Assembly: GCA_965140395.1 (NCBI GenBank)
Contig: OZ223206.1
Location: 1-64,000 of the forward strand
DNA: 64,000 nucleotides
Direction: 5' to 3'
From: Parvibaculum sp002684405
GTDB taxonomy: Bacteria > Pseudomonadota > Alphaproteobacteria > Parvibaculales > Parvibaculaceae
Below the pieces are notes generated by a model that searched no databases, had not been told where the DNA came from, and saw only the letters and a list, made by a program, of their open reading frames with translations. Of the stretch, positions 1 through 8,073 are shown piece after piece (the first letter of the stretch is position 1; each line of letters starts with the position of its first letter). The position numbers were made by a program, and so were the translations under genes.

Positions 1-1
1 G

Positions 2-1084
2 AATGCGCGCTTTGCCGAAATTCTCGAAGCGCATGGCATCACCTTCATCGGACCGACGGCGGCGCATATCCGCCTGATGGGCGACAAGATCCAGGCCAAA
101 TCGACGGTGAAGGATCTGGGCATTCCGGTCGTGCCGGGCTCGGACGGCGCCATCACCACCGATGAAGCGGCCTACAAGGTTGCCGAGGAGACGGGCTTTC
201 CCGTTCTCGTAAAGGCGGCGGCGGGCGGCGGCGGACGCGGCATGAAGGTCGCCCAGACGCGCGAGGAACTGTCCGGCGCGCTGGCCAATGCGCGCTCGGA
301 AGCCAAGGCGGCCTTTGGCGACGACAGCCTCTATATGGAGAAATATCTCGGCCAGCCGCGCCATATCGAAATTCAGGTCGTGGCCGACAGTCACGGCAAT
401 GTGGTGCATCTGGGCGAACGCGACTGCTCCTTGCAACGTCGCCACCAGAAGGTTCTGGAAGAATGCCCCTCGCCCGCGCTCAACGATGCGCAGCGGGCGG
501 AAATCGGCGGTATCGTTTCCAGGGCCATCAAGGGGCTCGGCTATCTCGGTGTCGGCACGGTGGAGTTCCTCTACGAGAATGGCGAGTTCTTCTTTATCGA
601 GATGAATACGCGCCTGCAGGTGGAACATCCGATTACCGAAATGGTGACCGGGATCGATCTCGTCCGTGAACAGATCCGCATCGCAGCGGGGCTCGAAATG
701 AGCTTCACGCAGGATGATGTCACCTTCTCGGGCCACGCCATCGAATGCCGCATCAATGCGGAAGACCCGCGCACCTTCACGCCCTCGCCCGGCACCATCA
801 AGGATTTCCACACGCCGGGCGGTCTTGGCGTGCGCGTCGATTCCGGCGTCTATTCCGGCTACCGCATTCCGCCCTATTACGACAGCCTGATCGGCAAGCT
901 GATCGTGCACGGGCGCAACCGCAACGAATGCCTGATGCGGCTTCGCCGCACGCTGCACGAGTTCGTGATCGACGGGGTAAAGACCACCATTCCTCTGTTT
1001 CAGGAGCTGGTGAATGAGCCCGACTTCATCAATGGCGACTATCACATTCACTGGCTTGAGGACTTCCTCGCCGAAACGACCTGA
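2..1084 (+). CDS. accC: Acetyl-CoA carboxylase biotin carboxylase subunit (5' partial)
   Basis: Biotin carboxylase, the ATP-grasp subunit that carboxylates biotin on AccB using bicarbonate and ATP, the first half-reaction of fatty acid synthesis. The frame is open from base 2, so the gene begins upstream; 360 residues are visible against about 450 for the family, leaving roughly 90 N-terminal residues outside. Visible signatures are the glycine-rich ATP loop GGGGRGMK, the RHIEIQV strand, and the catalytic stretch EMNTRLQVEHPITE with the conserved Glu, Asn, Arg and Gln-Val-Glu-His. The C-terminus (HIHWLEDFLAE) is normal, so the 3' end is complete. accB probably lies just upstream. aat follows after 36 bases on the same strand. 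Confidence 0.97.
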   Translation, partial: NARFAEILEAHGITFIGPTAAHIRLMGDKIQAKSTVKDLGIPVVPGSDGAITTDEAAYKVAEETGFPVLVKAAAGGGGRGMKVAQTREELSGALANARSEAKAAFGDDSLYMEKYLGQPRHIEIQVVADSHGNVVHLGERDCSLQRRHQKVLEECPSPALNDAQRAEIGGIVSRAIKGLGYLGVGTVEFLYENGEFFFIEMNTRLQVEHPITEMVTGIDLVREQIRIAAGLEMSFTQDDVTFSGHAIECRINAEDPRTFTPSPGTIKDFHTPGGLGVRVDSGVYSGYRIPPYYDSLIGKLIVHGRNRNECLMRLRRTLHEFVIDGVKTTIPLFQELVNEPDFINGDYHIHWLEDFLAETT

Positions 1085-1120
1085 TCCGCAGCGGCATTTT
1101 CACCGCGGGAGCTTCCGTTC

Positions 1121-1780
1121 ATGAGCGAGGACGGGATCGATGCCGACGTGCTTTTGCGCGCCTATGCCTATGGCGTCTTTCCCATGGCGGAATCGCAGGA
1201 CGATCCGGAGCTTTACTGGATCGATCCGGAGCAGCGCGGCATCCTGCCGCTGGACGGTTTCCATGTCCCGAAGAGGCTGGCGCGCACGGTCAAAGCCGGC
1301 GTGTTCACCGTCACGGCGGACAGGGCCTTTGCCGATGTGATGCGCGGATGCGCCGCGCCTGCCCCCGACCGAGACGGCACCTGGATCAACGACCGCATCT
1401 TTGCCCTCTACAACGAACTGCATGAACGCGGCGACGCGCATTCCGTCGAATGCTGGCTGGATGGCGAGCTGGTGGGCGGGCTTTACGGCGTATCGCTGGG
1501 CGCTGCCTTTTTCGGCGAGAGCATGTTCAGCCGCGCGCGCGATGCCAGCAAGATCGCACTGGTGCATCTGGTCGGCCGTCTCAGGGCGGGCGGATACCGC
1601 CTGCTCGATACGCAATTCGTGACGGAACATCTCAAACAGTTCGGCGCCGTGGAAATTCCGCGAACGGAATATCGCCGCATGCTGCACGATGCCGTGGTGA
1701 GAGACGCGGACTTTTACTGCTGGCCGCTGGACGGCGTCTCGCCGACCTTGGCCTTGCAGTCATCCACCCAGATATCATAG
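1121..1780 (+). CDS. aat: Leucyl/phenylalanyl-tRNA--protein transferase
   Basis: 219-residue cytoplasmic aminoacyl-transferase that adds Leu or Phe to proteins with N-terminal Lys or Arg, making N-degrons recognised by ClpS (clpS is also in this window, at 57623). Family signatures are the N-terminal LLRAYAYGVFPMA and WIDPEQRGILPL motifs, the central GTWIN motif, LVGGLYGVSLGAAFFGESMF and the LLDTQFVTEHLKQFGA strand. Length fits the family (about 200-240). The last 67 bases overlap the 3' end of the convergent DUF2155 gene. Both stop codons are clear and I see no frameshift. Confidence 0.96.
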   Translation: MSEDGIDADVLLRAYAYGVFPMAESQDDPELYWIDPEQRGILPLDGFHVPKRLARTVKAGVFTVTADRAFADVMRGCAAPAPDRDGTWINDRIFALYNELHERGDAHSVECWLDGELVGGLYGVSLGAAFFGESMFSRARDASKIALVHLVGRLRAGGYRLLDTQFVTEHLKQFGAVEIPRTEYRRMLHDAVVRDADFYCWPLDGVSPTLALQSSTQIS

Positions 1781-2142
1781 ACGGGGTGTTCCAGCGCATT
1801 GAGGCCGGGACTTTCGGCGAACATCCAGCCGCTGAAGATGGGCTGTTCCTGCGTCATGCCGGTCTGCTCGTCGACCTGCCGGATTTCGACATAGGCGGCG
1901 GTTTGCGGCGGGTCTTCCGGCGGTTTCTTTTCGCAGGCCCGGACCAGAATATCGAGCACGCCGAAACGCGCATGCTCGCCGACCTTCGCATCGAACTCGG
2001 AGACCCGGCCGGTGATCTTGTCGAGACCGCTGAACACGGCCGTCTTGTAGCTGTCGGCGAATGCAGGCGTGGCGAGCGCGCTGCCGGTCAGGAACAGCGC
2101 GGAAAGAGCCCCCGCCGTGCTTCGTGTGAAACCTCGTGCCAT
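1714..2142 (-). CDS. DUF2155 domain-containing secreted protein
   Basis: 142-residue protein with a signal peptide (hydrophobic stretch at about residues 9-27, likely cleavage after ATPAFA). The mature part matches the alphaproteobacterial DUF2155 family: KITGRVSEFDAKVGEHARFGVLDILVRAC, then FSGWMFAESPGLNALEHPVYDIWVDDC, with two conserved cysteines that may pair in the periplasm. Function is unknown; the family sits beside the NDUFA12 homologue and aat in many alphaproteobacteria, as here. Its 3' end is antisense to the last 67 bases of aat. The start is ATG; a purine-rich stretch precedes it but no strong ribosome binding site. Confidence 0.9.
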   Translation of the reverse strand: MARGFTRSTAGALSALFLTGSALATPAFADSYKTAVFSGLDKITGRVSEFDAKVGEHARFGVLDILVRACEKKPPEDPPQTAAYVEIRQVDEQTGMTQEQPIFSGWMFAESPGLNALEHPVYDIWVDDCKAKVGETPSSGQQ

Positions 2143-2201
2143 CGCTCTTTCTTCCTGCGCCCTGCCCCGCGCCCCATGCCCTTTTGCGCCGCCAGGCCCG
2201 G

Positions 2202-2669
2202 TCAGTTGCCGCTGCTGCTCTTCTTGCCGTCATCGGTAGAGAACAGCGCCTGGCCGATCAGCCCCATCAGATCGACGGAGCCTTGCGTGAACATGATCTC
2301 GTCGCCATCGGCCAGATAGGTCTCGCTGCCGCCCGGCACCACCGACACATAGTTGGAGCCCAGCAGGCCCTCGCTGGTGATCTTGGCGTTGCTGTCGTCC
2401 GGGATTTTCACGTTGGAATCGAGATTGAGATCGACAACGGCCTGATAATTCTTCGGATCGAGATGCTGGCCCACGACCGTGCCGATCTTGATGCCGGACA
2501 TGCGGACATCGGACCCGTTGGTGAGCCCGTCCACGCGGCTGAATTCCGCCGACACCGTATAGCCGTCACCCGAGCGCACACCGGCGGTCGAATAGCCGTA
2601 AAAAAGAAAAACCGCGGCGATCAGGACGACGACCGTGCCGATCAGCGTTTCGACGAGATTGCTCTGCAT
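2202..2669 (-). CDS. mlaD: MCE-family phospholipid transport substrate-binding protein MlaD
   Basis: 155-residue inner-membrane-anchored MCE protein, the periplasmic substrate-binding part of the Mla system that moves phospholipids between outer and inner membranes. One N-terminal membrane segment (about residues 5-24) is followed by the MCE domain (YTVSAEFSRVDGLTNGSDVRMSGIKIGTV, then SEGLLGSNYVSV). The ATG at 2669 is preferred to an upstream in-frame start because GGGGA lies five bases before it and the membrane segment then starts the protein. The C-terminus is short and ends in a Lys/Ser-rich tail. The MlaE permease gene is at the far end of the window (63922), not beside it. Confidence 0.93.
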   Translation of the reverse strand: MQSNLVETLIGTVVVLIAAVFLFYGYSTAGVRSGDGYTVSAEFSRVDGLTNGSDVRMSGIKIGTVVGQHLDPKNYQAVVDLNLDSNVKIPDDSNAKITSEGLLGSNYVSVVPGGSETYLADGDEIMFTQGSVDLMGLIGQALFSTDDGKKSSSGN

Positions 2670-2736
2670 GGAAATCCCCGATTGATCCGTATCGAAACCG
2701 GCCCGGCCGATGGCCATGGCCGGGTTTCAGGCCCGA

Positions 2737-3135
2737 TTATTCAGGCTGCCAGGCCTCGTAATCGCCGGTGGCGCGAGCGCGCTGCCCGTCGACATGGAGC
2801 GACCCCTTGGGCCGGTAGGCGCGCGGCGTGCCCGTCCAGTTGGGCTGGTGCGGCTTCTGCCACTCGCGCGGTGTGTAGTCTTCCTCACTGGGCGGCACAT
2901 CGGAGCGGTGATGCAGCCAGCCATGCCAGCCAGGCGGAATGCGGGAGGCTTCGGCCTCGCCATTGTAGATGACCCAGCGGCGGGTATAGCCGCCGATCTG
3001 CCGTCCGTCCCGCGCCTCATAGTAGCGATTGCCCTGATCGTCCTCGCCGACCTGTTTTCCCTTCCGCCATGTGTAGAAGCGGGTGCCCATCGTCTGCCCC
3101 TGCCACCAGATGAAGATTTCGGAAAACAAACCCAT
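2737..3135 (-). CDS. NADH:ubiquinone oxidoreductase 17.2 kDa accessory subunit (NDUFA12 homologue)
   Basis: 132-residue homologue of the mitochondrial complex I accessory subunit NDUFA12 (B17.2), found in alphaproteobacterial complex I. Signatures: N-terminal IFIWWQGQTMGTRFYTWRKG, the core GNRYYE, RRWVIYNGEAEASRIPPGWHGWLHH and the C-terminal HQPNWTGTPRAYRPKGS. The ATG at 3135 is chosen because AAAGG lies upstream at normal spacing and the family starts there; a longer reading exists but its extra residues are not family-like. The gene reads toward mlaD and DUF2155 on the same strand, 67 bases before mlaD. It probably stabilises complex I in the inner membrane. The core nuo genes are not in the window. 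Confidence 0.94.
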   Translation of the reverse strand: MGLFSEIFIWWQGQTMGTRFYTWRKGKQVGEDDQGNRYYEARDGRQIGGYTRRWVIYNGEAEASRIPPGWHGWLHHRSDVPPSEEDYTPREWQKPHQPNWTGTPRAYRPKGSLHVDGQRARATGDYEAWQPE

Positions 3136-3270
3136 TTGCTCTGACCTTTCGGCGGATCCCGGCCACTGGCCCGGCAACCGCTTCGGAACGCTGAAATTCG
3201 CGCCGAATATGGCACCCGAACCCCGAATGGTCCAGTGGCCAGGCGGCACGTCTCATGAGTTTAAGTCGGA

Positions 3271-3813
3271 TCAGTCCAGCGTCCAGCTTTCGCGCAGCGG
3301 TTCCAGGGCCCCGGTCTTGGCCTCGCCGCCGCCATGGGCGGCAGGCGTCGGTATGGCCTGGCGGTATCCCGCCCCGACCACCTCATAGGGCCGGTCGTCG
3401 GCCAGCACCCAGTCTATGCGGTGGTGAAGCCCTGCCGCGGTCACCGGCTTGACCAGCAAATGCGTCGCACCATTGTCGAAGGCCTGCTGCACCAGTTTGC
3501 GGGAGGCATGCCCGGTCAGCACGATAACGGGGATAAAACAGAAGGGTTTGTTGTCCAGGCTGCGCAGCTCGCGCAGGAACTCGCCGCCCTTCATCGGGGC
3601 CATTTCCCAATCCGTGATGATGAGGTCGTAGCCGCCCCCGGGGATCATCGCCAGCGCCTCGCTGCCGTCGGAGGCCTGCGAGATCGATTTGACGCCGAAT
3701 GCGTTCAGAAGCGTGCGCAGGAGAAGCCGCATACCCGCATTGTCTTCGACGATCAGGACATCAAGGTCGCCGATCGCCAATCCATGGGTTGGGTTCGTCC
3801 CTACTTCCCGCAC
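3271..3813 (-). CDS. Single-domain response regulator (CheY-like)
   Basis: 180-residue protein with one receiver domain at about residues 17-140 and a roughly 40-residue tail without a recognisable output domain. Receiver residues are visible: the acidic VEDN pair, the phospho-acceptor Asp in DLIITDWEMA, Thr in VIVLTGHAS and Lys in HLLVKPVTA. It probably works by protein contact, like CheY or a phosphorelay intermediate. The start is GTG; a GGGTCGGA sequence lies upstream and no ATG precedes the receiver fold. No kinase is adjacent; the nearest is the hybrid kinase at 8759. Confidence 0.9.
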   Translation of the reverse strand: MREVGTNPTHGLAIGDLDVLIVEDNAGMRLLLRTLLNAFGVKSISQASDGSEALAMIPGGGYDLIITDWEMAPMKGGEFLRELRSLDNKPFCFIPVIVLTGHASRKLVQQAFDNGATHLLVKPVTAAGLHHRIDWVLADDRPYEVVGAGYRQAIPTPAAHGGGEAKTGALEPLRESWTLD

Positions 3814-4192
3814 TGTTCCGACCCTGCCAGAGCTGTCCTGTTAACACATTAGGCGAATCTATCTTTCCGAATGGCTAACGCGGCATCCGATTCGCACCCG
3901 GAATGAAAGCAAATCGGATTCAAGGCGCCCTAGATGTTGCGGTTTACAAGGTGCGACACGCTATCGCTTGACGCATGGGCGGACCCTTCATAGGATTTTC
4001 TCCTCTCAGGGGATGGGGCACGAGGCGACTGGCTCCCGTTAAGAAACGATCATCTGGGCGACGGAAAAACATTTCAGTTCAAACGGTTAGACCCGTTCGG
4101 AAGGAATGCGTCCGGCGCAGGGGATTGCTCGTCTCCACGACCCGGCTCTGAGGAGAATGTGGCGATCAAAATTGCGGAGACCGGGGCCAAAT
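3814..4192. other. Intergenic region and long nrdJ leader
   Basis: 379 bases between the divergent response regulator and nrdJ. It holds a good sigma-70-like promoter for nrdJ (entry at 3968) and, after it, about 190 bases of transcribed leader. A short inverted repeat AACGG/CCGTT lies near 4083-4097. I looked for the conserved boxes of a cobalamin riboswitch and for NrdR-box pairs and saw neither. Confidence 0.5.
3968..3996 (+). promoter_or_regulatory. Predicted sigma-70 promoter of nrdJ
   Basis: TTGACG (3968-3973), a 17-base spacer, then TAGGAT (3991-3996). This is the best housekeeping-type promoter between the response regulator and nrdJ and predicts transcription starting near 4003, giving a leader of about 190 bases before the ATG at 4193. 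Confidence 0.55.
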
Positions 4193-7100
4193 ATGCGTAT
4201 CCAACGTTGCTTTACCGTCGAGGGGCACAGCCCTTATGAGAGCATTCCCTTCCGGACGGCCACGAGCGAGATCCGCAATCCGGATGGATCGGTCGTCTTC
4301 CATCTGGACGACATTCAGGTGCCGGCGGAATGGAGCCAGGTCGCCAGCGACATCCTCGCCCAGAAATATTTCCGCAAGGCGGGCGTGGCGGCGAAGCTGA
4401 AGCCGGTCGAGGAAGAGACGGTTCCCTCCTGGCTCTGGCGCCACGTGCCCGACGAGGAAGCGCTGGCCGCGCTCCCGGAGGAAGAACATTACGGTCCGGA
4501 AAAGGATGCAAGGCAGGTCTTCAACCGGCTGGCCGGCACCTGGACCTATTGGGGCTGGAAAGGCGGCTATTTCAACGACGAGGACGACGCACAGGCGTTC
4601 TATGACGAGATGCGCTTCATGCTGGCCGCGCAGATCTCTGCCCCCAACTCGCCGCAATGGTTCAACACCGGTCTTCACTGGGCCTATGGCATCGACGGCC
4701 CGGCGCAGGGCCACTATTACGTCGACCCGGAAACGGGCGAGACGGTCCGCGCCACCAGCTCCTATGAGCATCCGCAGCCCCATGCCTGCTTCATCCAGAG
4801 CGTCGGCGACGACCTCGTGAACGAAAACGGGATCATGGATCTCTGGGTGCGCGAGGCGCGGCTCTTCAAATACGGGTCCGGCACCGGCACCAACTTCTCC
4901 TCGCTGCGCGGCGAGAACGAGCCCCTGTCGGGCGGCGGCAAATCGTCGGGCCTGATGAGCTTCCTCAAGATCGGCGACCGGGCGGCGGGCGCGATCAAAT
5001 CCGGCGGCACCACGCGCCGGGCCGCCAAGATGGTGATCGTCGATGTCGACCACCCGGATATCGAGGAGTTCATCAACTGGAAGGTGACCGAGGAACAGAA
5101 GGTCGCCGCGCTGGTGACCGGATCCAAGATCAACCGGAAGCACCTCAACGCCATCATGAAGGCCTGCGTGAATTGCGACGGCCCCGCCGACGATTGCTTC
5201 AACGCTCGGAAGAACCCGGCGCTCAAGCGCGAAGTGCTGGCCGCGCGCAAGGCGCATGTGCCGGAAAACTATATCCAGCGCGTGATCCAGTTCGCCAAGC
5301 AAGGCTACAAGGAAATCGACTTCCGTACCTATGACACCGACTGGGATTCGGAAGCCTATCTCACCGTGTCCGGCCAGAACTCCAACAACTCCATCCGCGT
5401 GACGGACGATTTTCTGCGCGCAGTCGAGAATGACGGCGACTGGACGCTGCGCAACCGCACCGGCGACGGGGTGTCGCGTACCCTGAAGGCGCGCGACCTC
5501 TGGGACTCGGTCGGCCATGCCGCCTGGGCAAGCGCCGATCCGGGCATCCAGTTCCACACCACGATCAACGATTGGCACACCTGCCCGGCCTCCGGCCCGA
5601 TCCGCGCCAGCAATCCGTGTTCGGAATACATGTTCCTCGACGATACGGCCTGCAACCTTGCCTCGCTCAACCTCATCCAGTTCCGCGAGGACAATGGCCG
5701 CTTCGATGTGGAAGCCTTCGAGCATGCCGTGAAGCTCTGGACCATCGTGCTGGAAATCTCCGTCGCCATGGCGCAGTTCCCGAGCAAGGCGATTGCGGAA
5801 CTTTCCTATCGCTACCGCACGCTGGGGCTCGGCTTTGCCAATATCGGCGGGCTGCTCATGTCCTGCGGCATCCCTTACGATTCCGATCAGGCGCGCGCCA
5901 TTACCGGCGCCATCAGCGCCATCATGACGGGCGTTTCCTACGCGACCTCGGCCCAGATGGCCAAGGAACTCGGCCCCTTCCCCGGCTATGCCGACAATGC
6001 CGACCACATGCTGCGCGTGATGCGCAATCATGGCCGCGCGGCGCATGGCCTTTCCACCGGCTATGAAGGGGTCAACCAGCCGCCCGTGCCGCTCGACGCC
6101 GACAATTGCCCGCAGCACGACCTGATCGACCATGCCCGCGCGGCATGGGATGTCGCCTGCGCCATGGGCGAGGCCTATGGCTATCGCAATGCACAGGCCA
6201 GCGTGGTCGCGCCGACCGGCACGATCGGCCTGGTGATGGATTGCGACACCACCGGCATCGAGCCCGATTTCGCGCTGGTGAAATTCAAGAAGCTCGCCGG
6301 CGGCGGCTATTTCAAGATCATCAACCGCGCCGTGCCGCAGGCCCTCAACGCGCTCGGCTACACGCGCGAGGAGATCGAGGACATCATCGGCTATGCGGTC
6401 GGCTACGGCACGCTGGCCGATGCGCCGGGCGTGAACCATGCCTCGCTGCGCGCCAAGGGCTTCACCGAGAAGGAGATCGACGCGGTGGAGGGCTCGCTTG
6501 CCACCGCCTTCGATATTCGCTTCGTCTTCAACAAATGGACGTTGGGCGAAGAGTTCTGCGCGCAGACGCTGGGGCTGGACGCCGAGGCGATGGACGACCT
6601 CGATTTCGATCTTCTGCGCGCCATCGGCTTCACCAATGCCGAAGTCGAGGCGGCCAACCTCCATGTCTGCGGCGCCATGACGCTTGAGGGCGCGCCGCAT
6701 CTGAAGGACGAGCATCTGCCGGTCTTCGATTGCGCCAATCCCTGCGGCCGCACCGGCAAGCGCTTCCTCTCCGTGGAGAGCCATATCCGCATGATGGCGG
6801 CGGCGCAGCCCTTCATCTCCGGCGCGATCTCCAAGACGATCAACATGCCGAACGATGCAGGCGTGGAAGAGTGCAACGCGGCCTATATGCTTTCCTGGAA
6901 GCTGGGCCTCAAGGCCAATGCGCTTTACCGCGACGGCTCCAAGCTCTCCCAGCCGCTCAACGCGCAGATCCTCGAAGACGACGATCTCGATGAGGACGAG
7001 GAAGAAACCTTCGCCGAGCGTGTCGCCGCCGCGCCCGCGCAGGAGCGCGCCCGCGTGGTCGCCGAGCGCGTGGTGGAACGCGTCGTGGAACGCTCCCGCG

Positions 7101-7900
7101 AGCGCCTGCCCGACCGGCGCAAGGGCTACACGCAGAAGGCGCTTGTGGGCGGCCACAAGGTCTATCTGCGCACGGGCGAATATGACGACGGCAAGATCGG
7201 CGAAATCTTCATCGACATGCACAAGGAAGGCGCCGCCTTCCGCTCGCTGATGAACAATTTCGCCATCGCCATCTCGCTCGGTCTGCAATATGGCGTGCCG
7301 CTGGAGGAATATGTGGAGGCCTTCACCTTCACGCGCTTCGAGCCGGCGGGCCTCGTCCAGGGCAATGACCGCATCAAGAATGCGACCTCCATCCTCGACT
7401 ATGTGTTCCGGGAACTGGCGGTCTCCTATCTCGGCCGTTCCGATCTCGGCCATGTCGGGCCGGAAGACCTCGGCCACAGCGCGATGGGCGACGGCGCGGA
7501 TGAAGGCAAGCTGCCGGAATCGCTTCCCGCCTCCGCCGTGGTGAGCCCCGGCTATACGCGCAACGCGCAGCTCGGCAATCTCTACCTCGTGCGCGGGGGC
7601 GCGGCCTCCGACGCCAAGAAGGCCGCCGAGAAGACGGGCACGCAGGCCATGCTCGACGCGACGCTGGACGCGGAAGACATGGCGGGCATCAGCCTGCATG
7701 AAGAGACCGTCGAAGCGAGTGTCGCCGTGTCGGGCGGCGGTGGCGGAAGTTTTGCCGCAAGCGCCATGTCCCGCGTCACCGAAGCCCGGATGAAGGGCTA
7801 TGAAGGCGAAGCCTGCGGTGAATGCGGCAACTTCACCATGGTCAGGAACGGCACCTGCCTGAAATGCGACACCTGCGGGAGCACGAGCGGGTGTAGTTAA
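4193..7900 (+). CDS. nrdJ: Vitamin B12-dependent (class II) ribonucleoside-diphosphate reductase
   Basis: 1235-residue adenosylcobalamin-dependent ribonucleotide reductase that makes deoxyribonucleotides with or without oxygen. The catalytic core shows SPQWFNTGLHWAYG, FKYGSGTGTNFSSLRG, the NPCSEYMFLDDTACNLASLNL motif with the active-site cysteine region, and GTIGLVMDCDTTGIEPD. An acidic and Arg/Glu-rich linker (about residues 925-985) leads to a TSCPD-type domain (KVYLRTGEYDDGKIGEIFIDMHKEG). The extreme C-terminus has paired cysteines (CGECG, CLKCDTCGSTSGCS) typical of the redox relay. The ATG at 4193 (MRIQRCFTVEG) matches usual N-termini; an in-frame ATG at 4106 would add residues with no family support. 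It is followed by a strong terminator. Confidence 0.96.
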   Translation: MRIQRCFTVEGHSPYESIPFRTATSEIRNPDGSVVFHLDDIQVPAEWSQVASDILAQKYFRKAGVAAKLKPVEEETVPSWLWRHVPDEEALAALPEEEHYGPEKDARQVFNRLAGTWTYWGWKGGYFNDEDDAQAFYDEMRFMLAAQISAPNSPQWFNTGLHWAYGIDGPAQGHYYVDPETGETVRATSSYEHPQPHACFIQSVGDDLVNENGIMDLWVREARLFKYGSGTGTNFSSLRGENEPLSGGGKSSGLMSFLKIGDRAAGAIKSGGTTRRAAKMVIVDVDHPDIEEFINWKVTEEQKVAALVTGSKINRKHLNAIMKACVNCDGPADDCFNARKNPALKREVLAARKAHVPENYIQRVIQFAKQGYKEIDFRTYDTDWDSEAYLTVSGQNSNNSIRVTDDFLRAVENDGDWTLRNRTGDGVSRTLKARDLWDSVGHAAWASADPGIQFHTTINDWHTCPASGPIRASNPCSEYMFLDDTACNLASLNLIQFREDNGRFDVEAFEHAVKLWTIVLEISVAMAQFPSKAIAELSYRYRTLGLGFANIGGLLMSCGIPYDSDQARAITGAISAIMTGVSYATSAQMAKELGPFPGYADNADHMLRVMRNHGRAAHGLSTGYEGVNQPPVPLDADNCPQHDLIDHARAAWDVACAMGEAYGYRNAQASVVAPTGTIGLVMDCDTTGIEPDFALVKFKKLAGGGYFKIINRAVPQALNALGYTREEIEDIIGYAVGYGTLADAPGVNHASLRAKGFTEKEIDAVEGSLATAFDIRFVFNKWTLGEEFCAQTLGLDAEAMDDLDFDLLRAIGFTNAEVEAANLHVCGAMTLEGAPHLKDEHLPVFDCANPCGRTGKRFLSVESHIRMMAAAQPFISGAISKTINMPNDAGVEECNAAYMLSWKLGLKANALYRDGSKLSQPLNAQILEDDDLDEDEEETFAERVAAAPAQERARVVAERVVERVVERSRERLPDRRKGYTQKALVGGHKVYLRTGEYDDGKIGEIFIDMHKEGAAFRSLMNNFAIAISLGLQYGVPLEEYVEAFTFTRFEPAGLVQGNDRIKNATSILDYVFRELAVSYLGRSDLGHVGPEDLGHSAMGDGADEGKLPESLPASAVVSPGYTRNAQLGNLYLVRGGAASDAKKAAEKTGTQAMLDATLDAEDMAGISLHEETVEASVAVSGGGGGSFAASAMSRVTEARMKGYEGEACGECGNFTMVRNGTCLKCDTCGSTSGCS

Positions 7901-7920
7901 CGCCTTCGCAAATGCAATAA

Positions 7921-7952
7921 AAAGGCCGGTACAAAAGTACCGGCCTTTTTTG
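7921..7952 (+). terminator. Rho-independent terminator of nrdJ
   Basis: Perfect 12-base-pair stem AAAGGCCGGTAC / GTACCGGCCTTT around an AAAA loop, followed by a run of T, 20 bases after the nrdJ stop. Confidence 0.95.
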
Positions 7953-8014
7953 TGTCCTCACGGCCTCAATCGACCCCAAATCGAGCAGACTGATTAAATT
8001 TTAATCTCCATGCG

Positions 8015-8044
8015 TTGACTGCCCCTGCCCCGGGCCTCATAAAT
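8015..8044 (+). promoter_or_regulatory. Predicted promoter of the outer-membrane barrel gene
   Basis: TTGACT (8015-8020), an 18-base GC-rich spacer, then ATAAAT (8039-8044), 30 bases before the ATG at 8074. The leader would be about 20-25 bases and includes the ribosome binding site AAGGGGGG. Confidence 0.5.
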
Positions 8045-8073
8045 ACTGCTCTATCAGTAAGGGGGGAAACTCA

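Noticed and set aside
3997..4192. Cobalamin riboswitch before nrdJ
   Set aside because: The conserved B12-box bases and the GCCACTG element are not visible; a weak GGCGACTGG similarity is not enough.
4106..4192. Upstream ATG codons as the nrdJ start
   Set aside because: AAGGA touches the ATG at 4106 with no spacing and the added residues do not look like the family N-terminus; 4193 gives the expected MRIQRCFTVEG start.
4166..7699. 1177-codon open frame antisense to nrdJ
   Set aside because: It lies entirely opposite a full-length, motif-complete nrdJ. Such frames arise in GC-rich DNA because stop codons are rare on the complementary strand; its translation has no recognisable domain.
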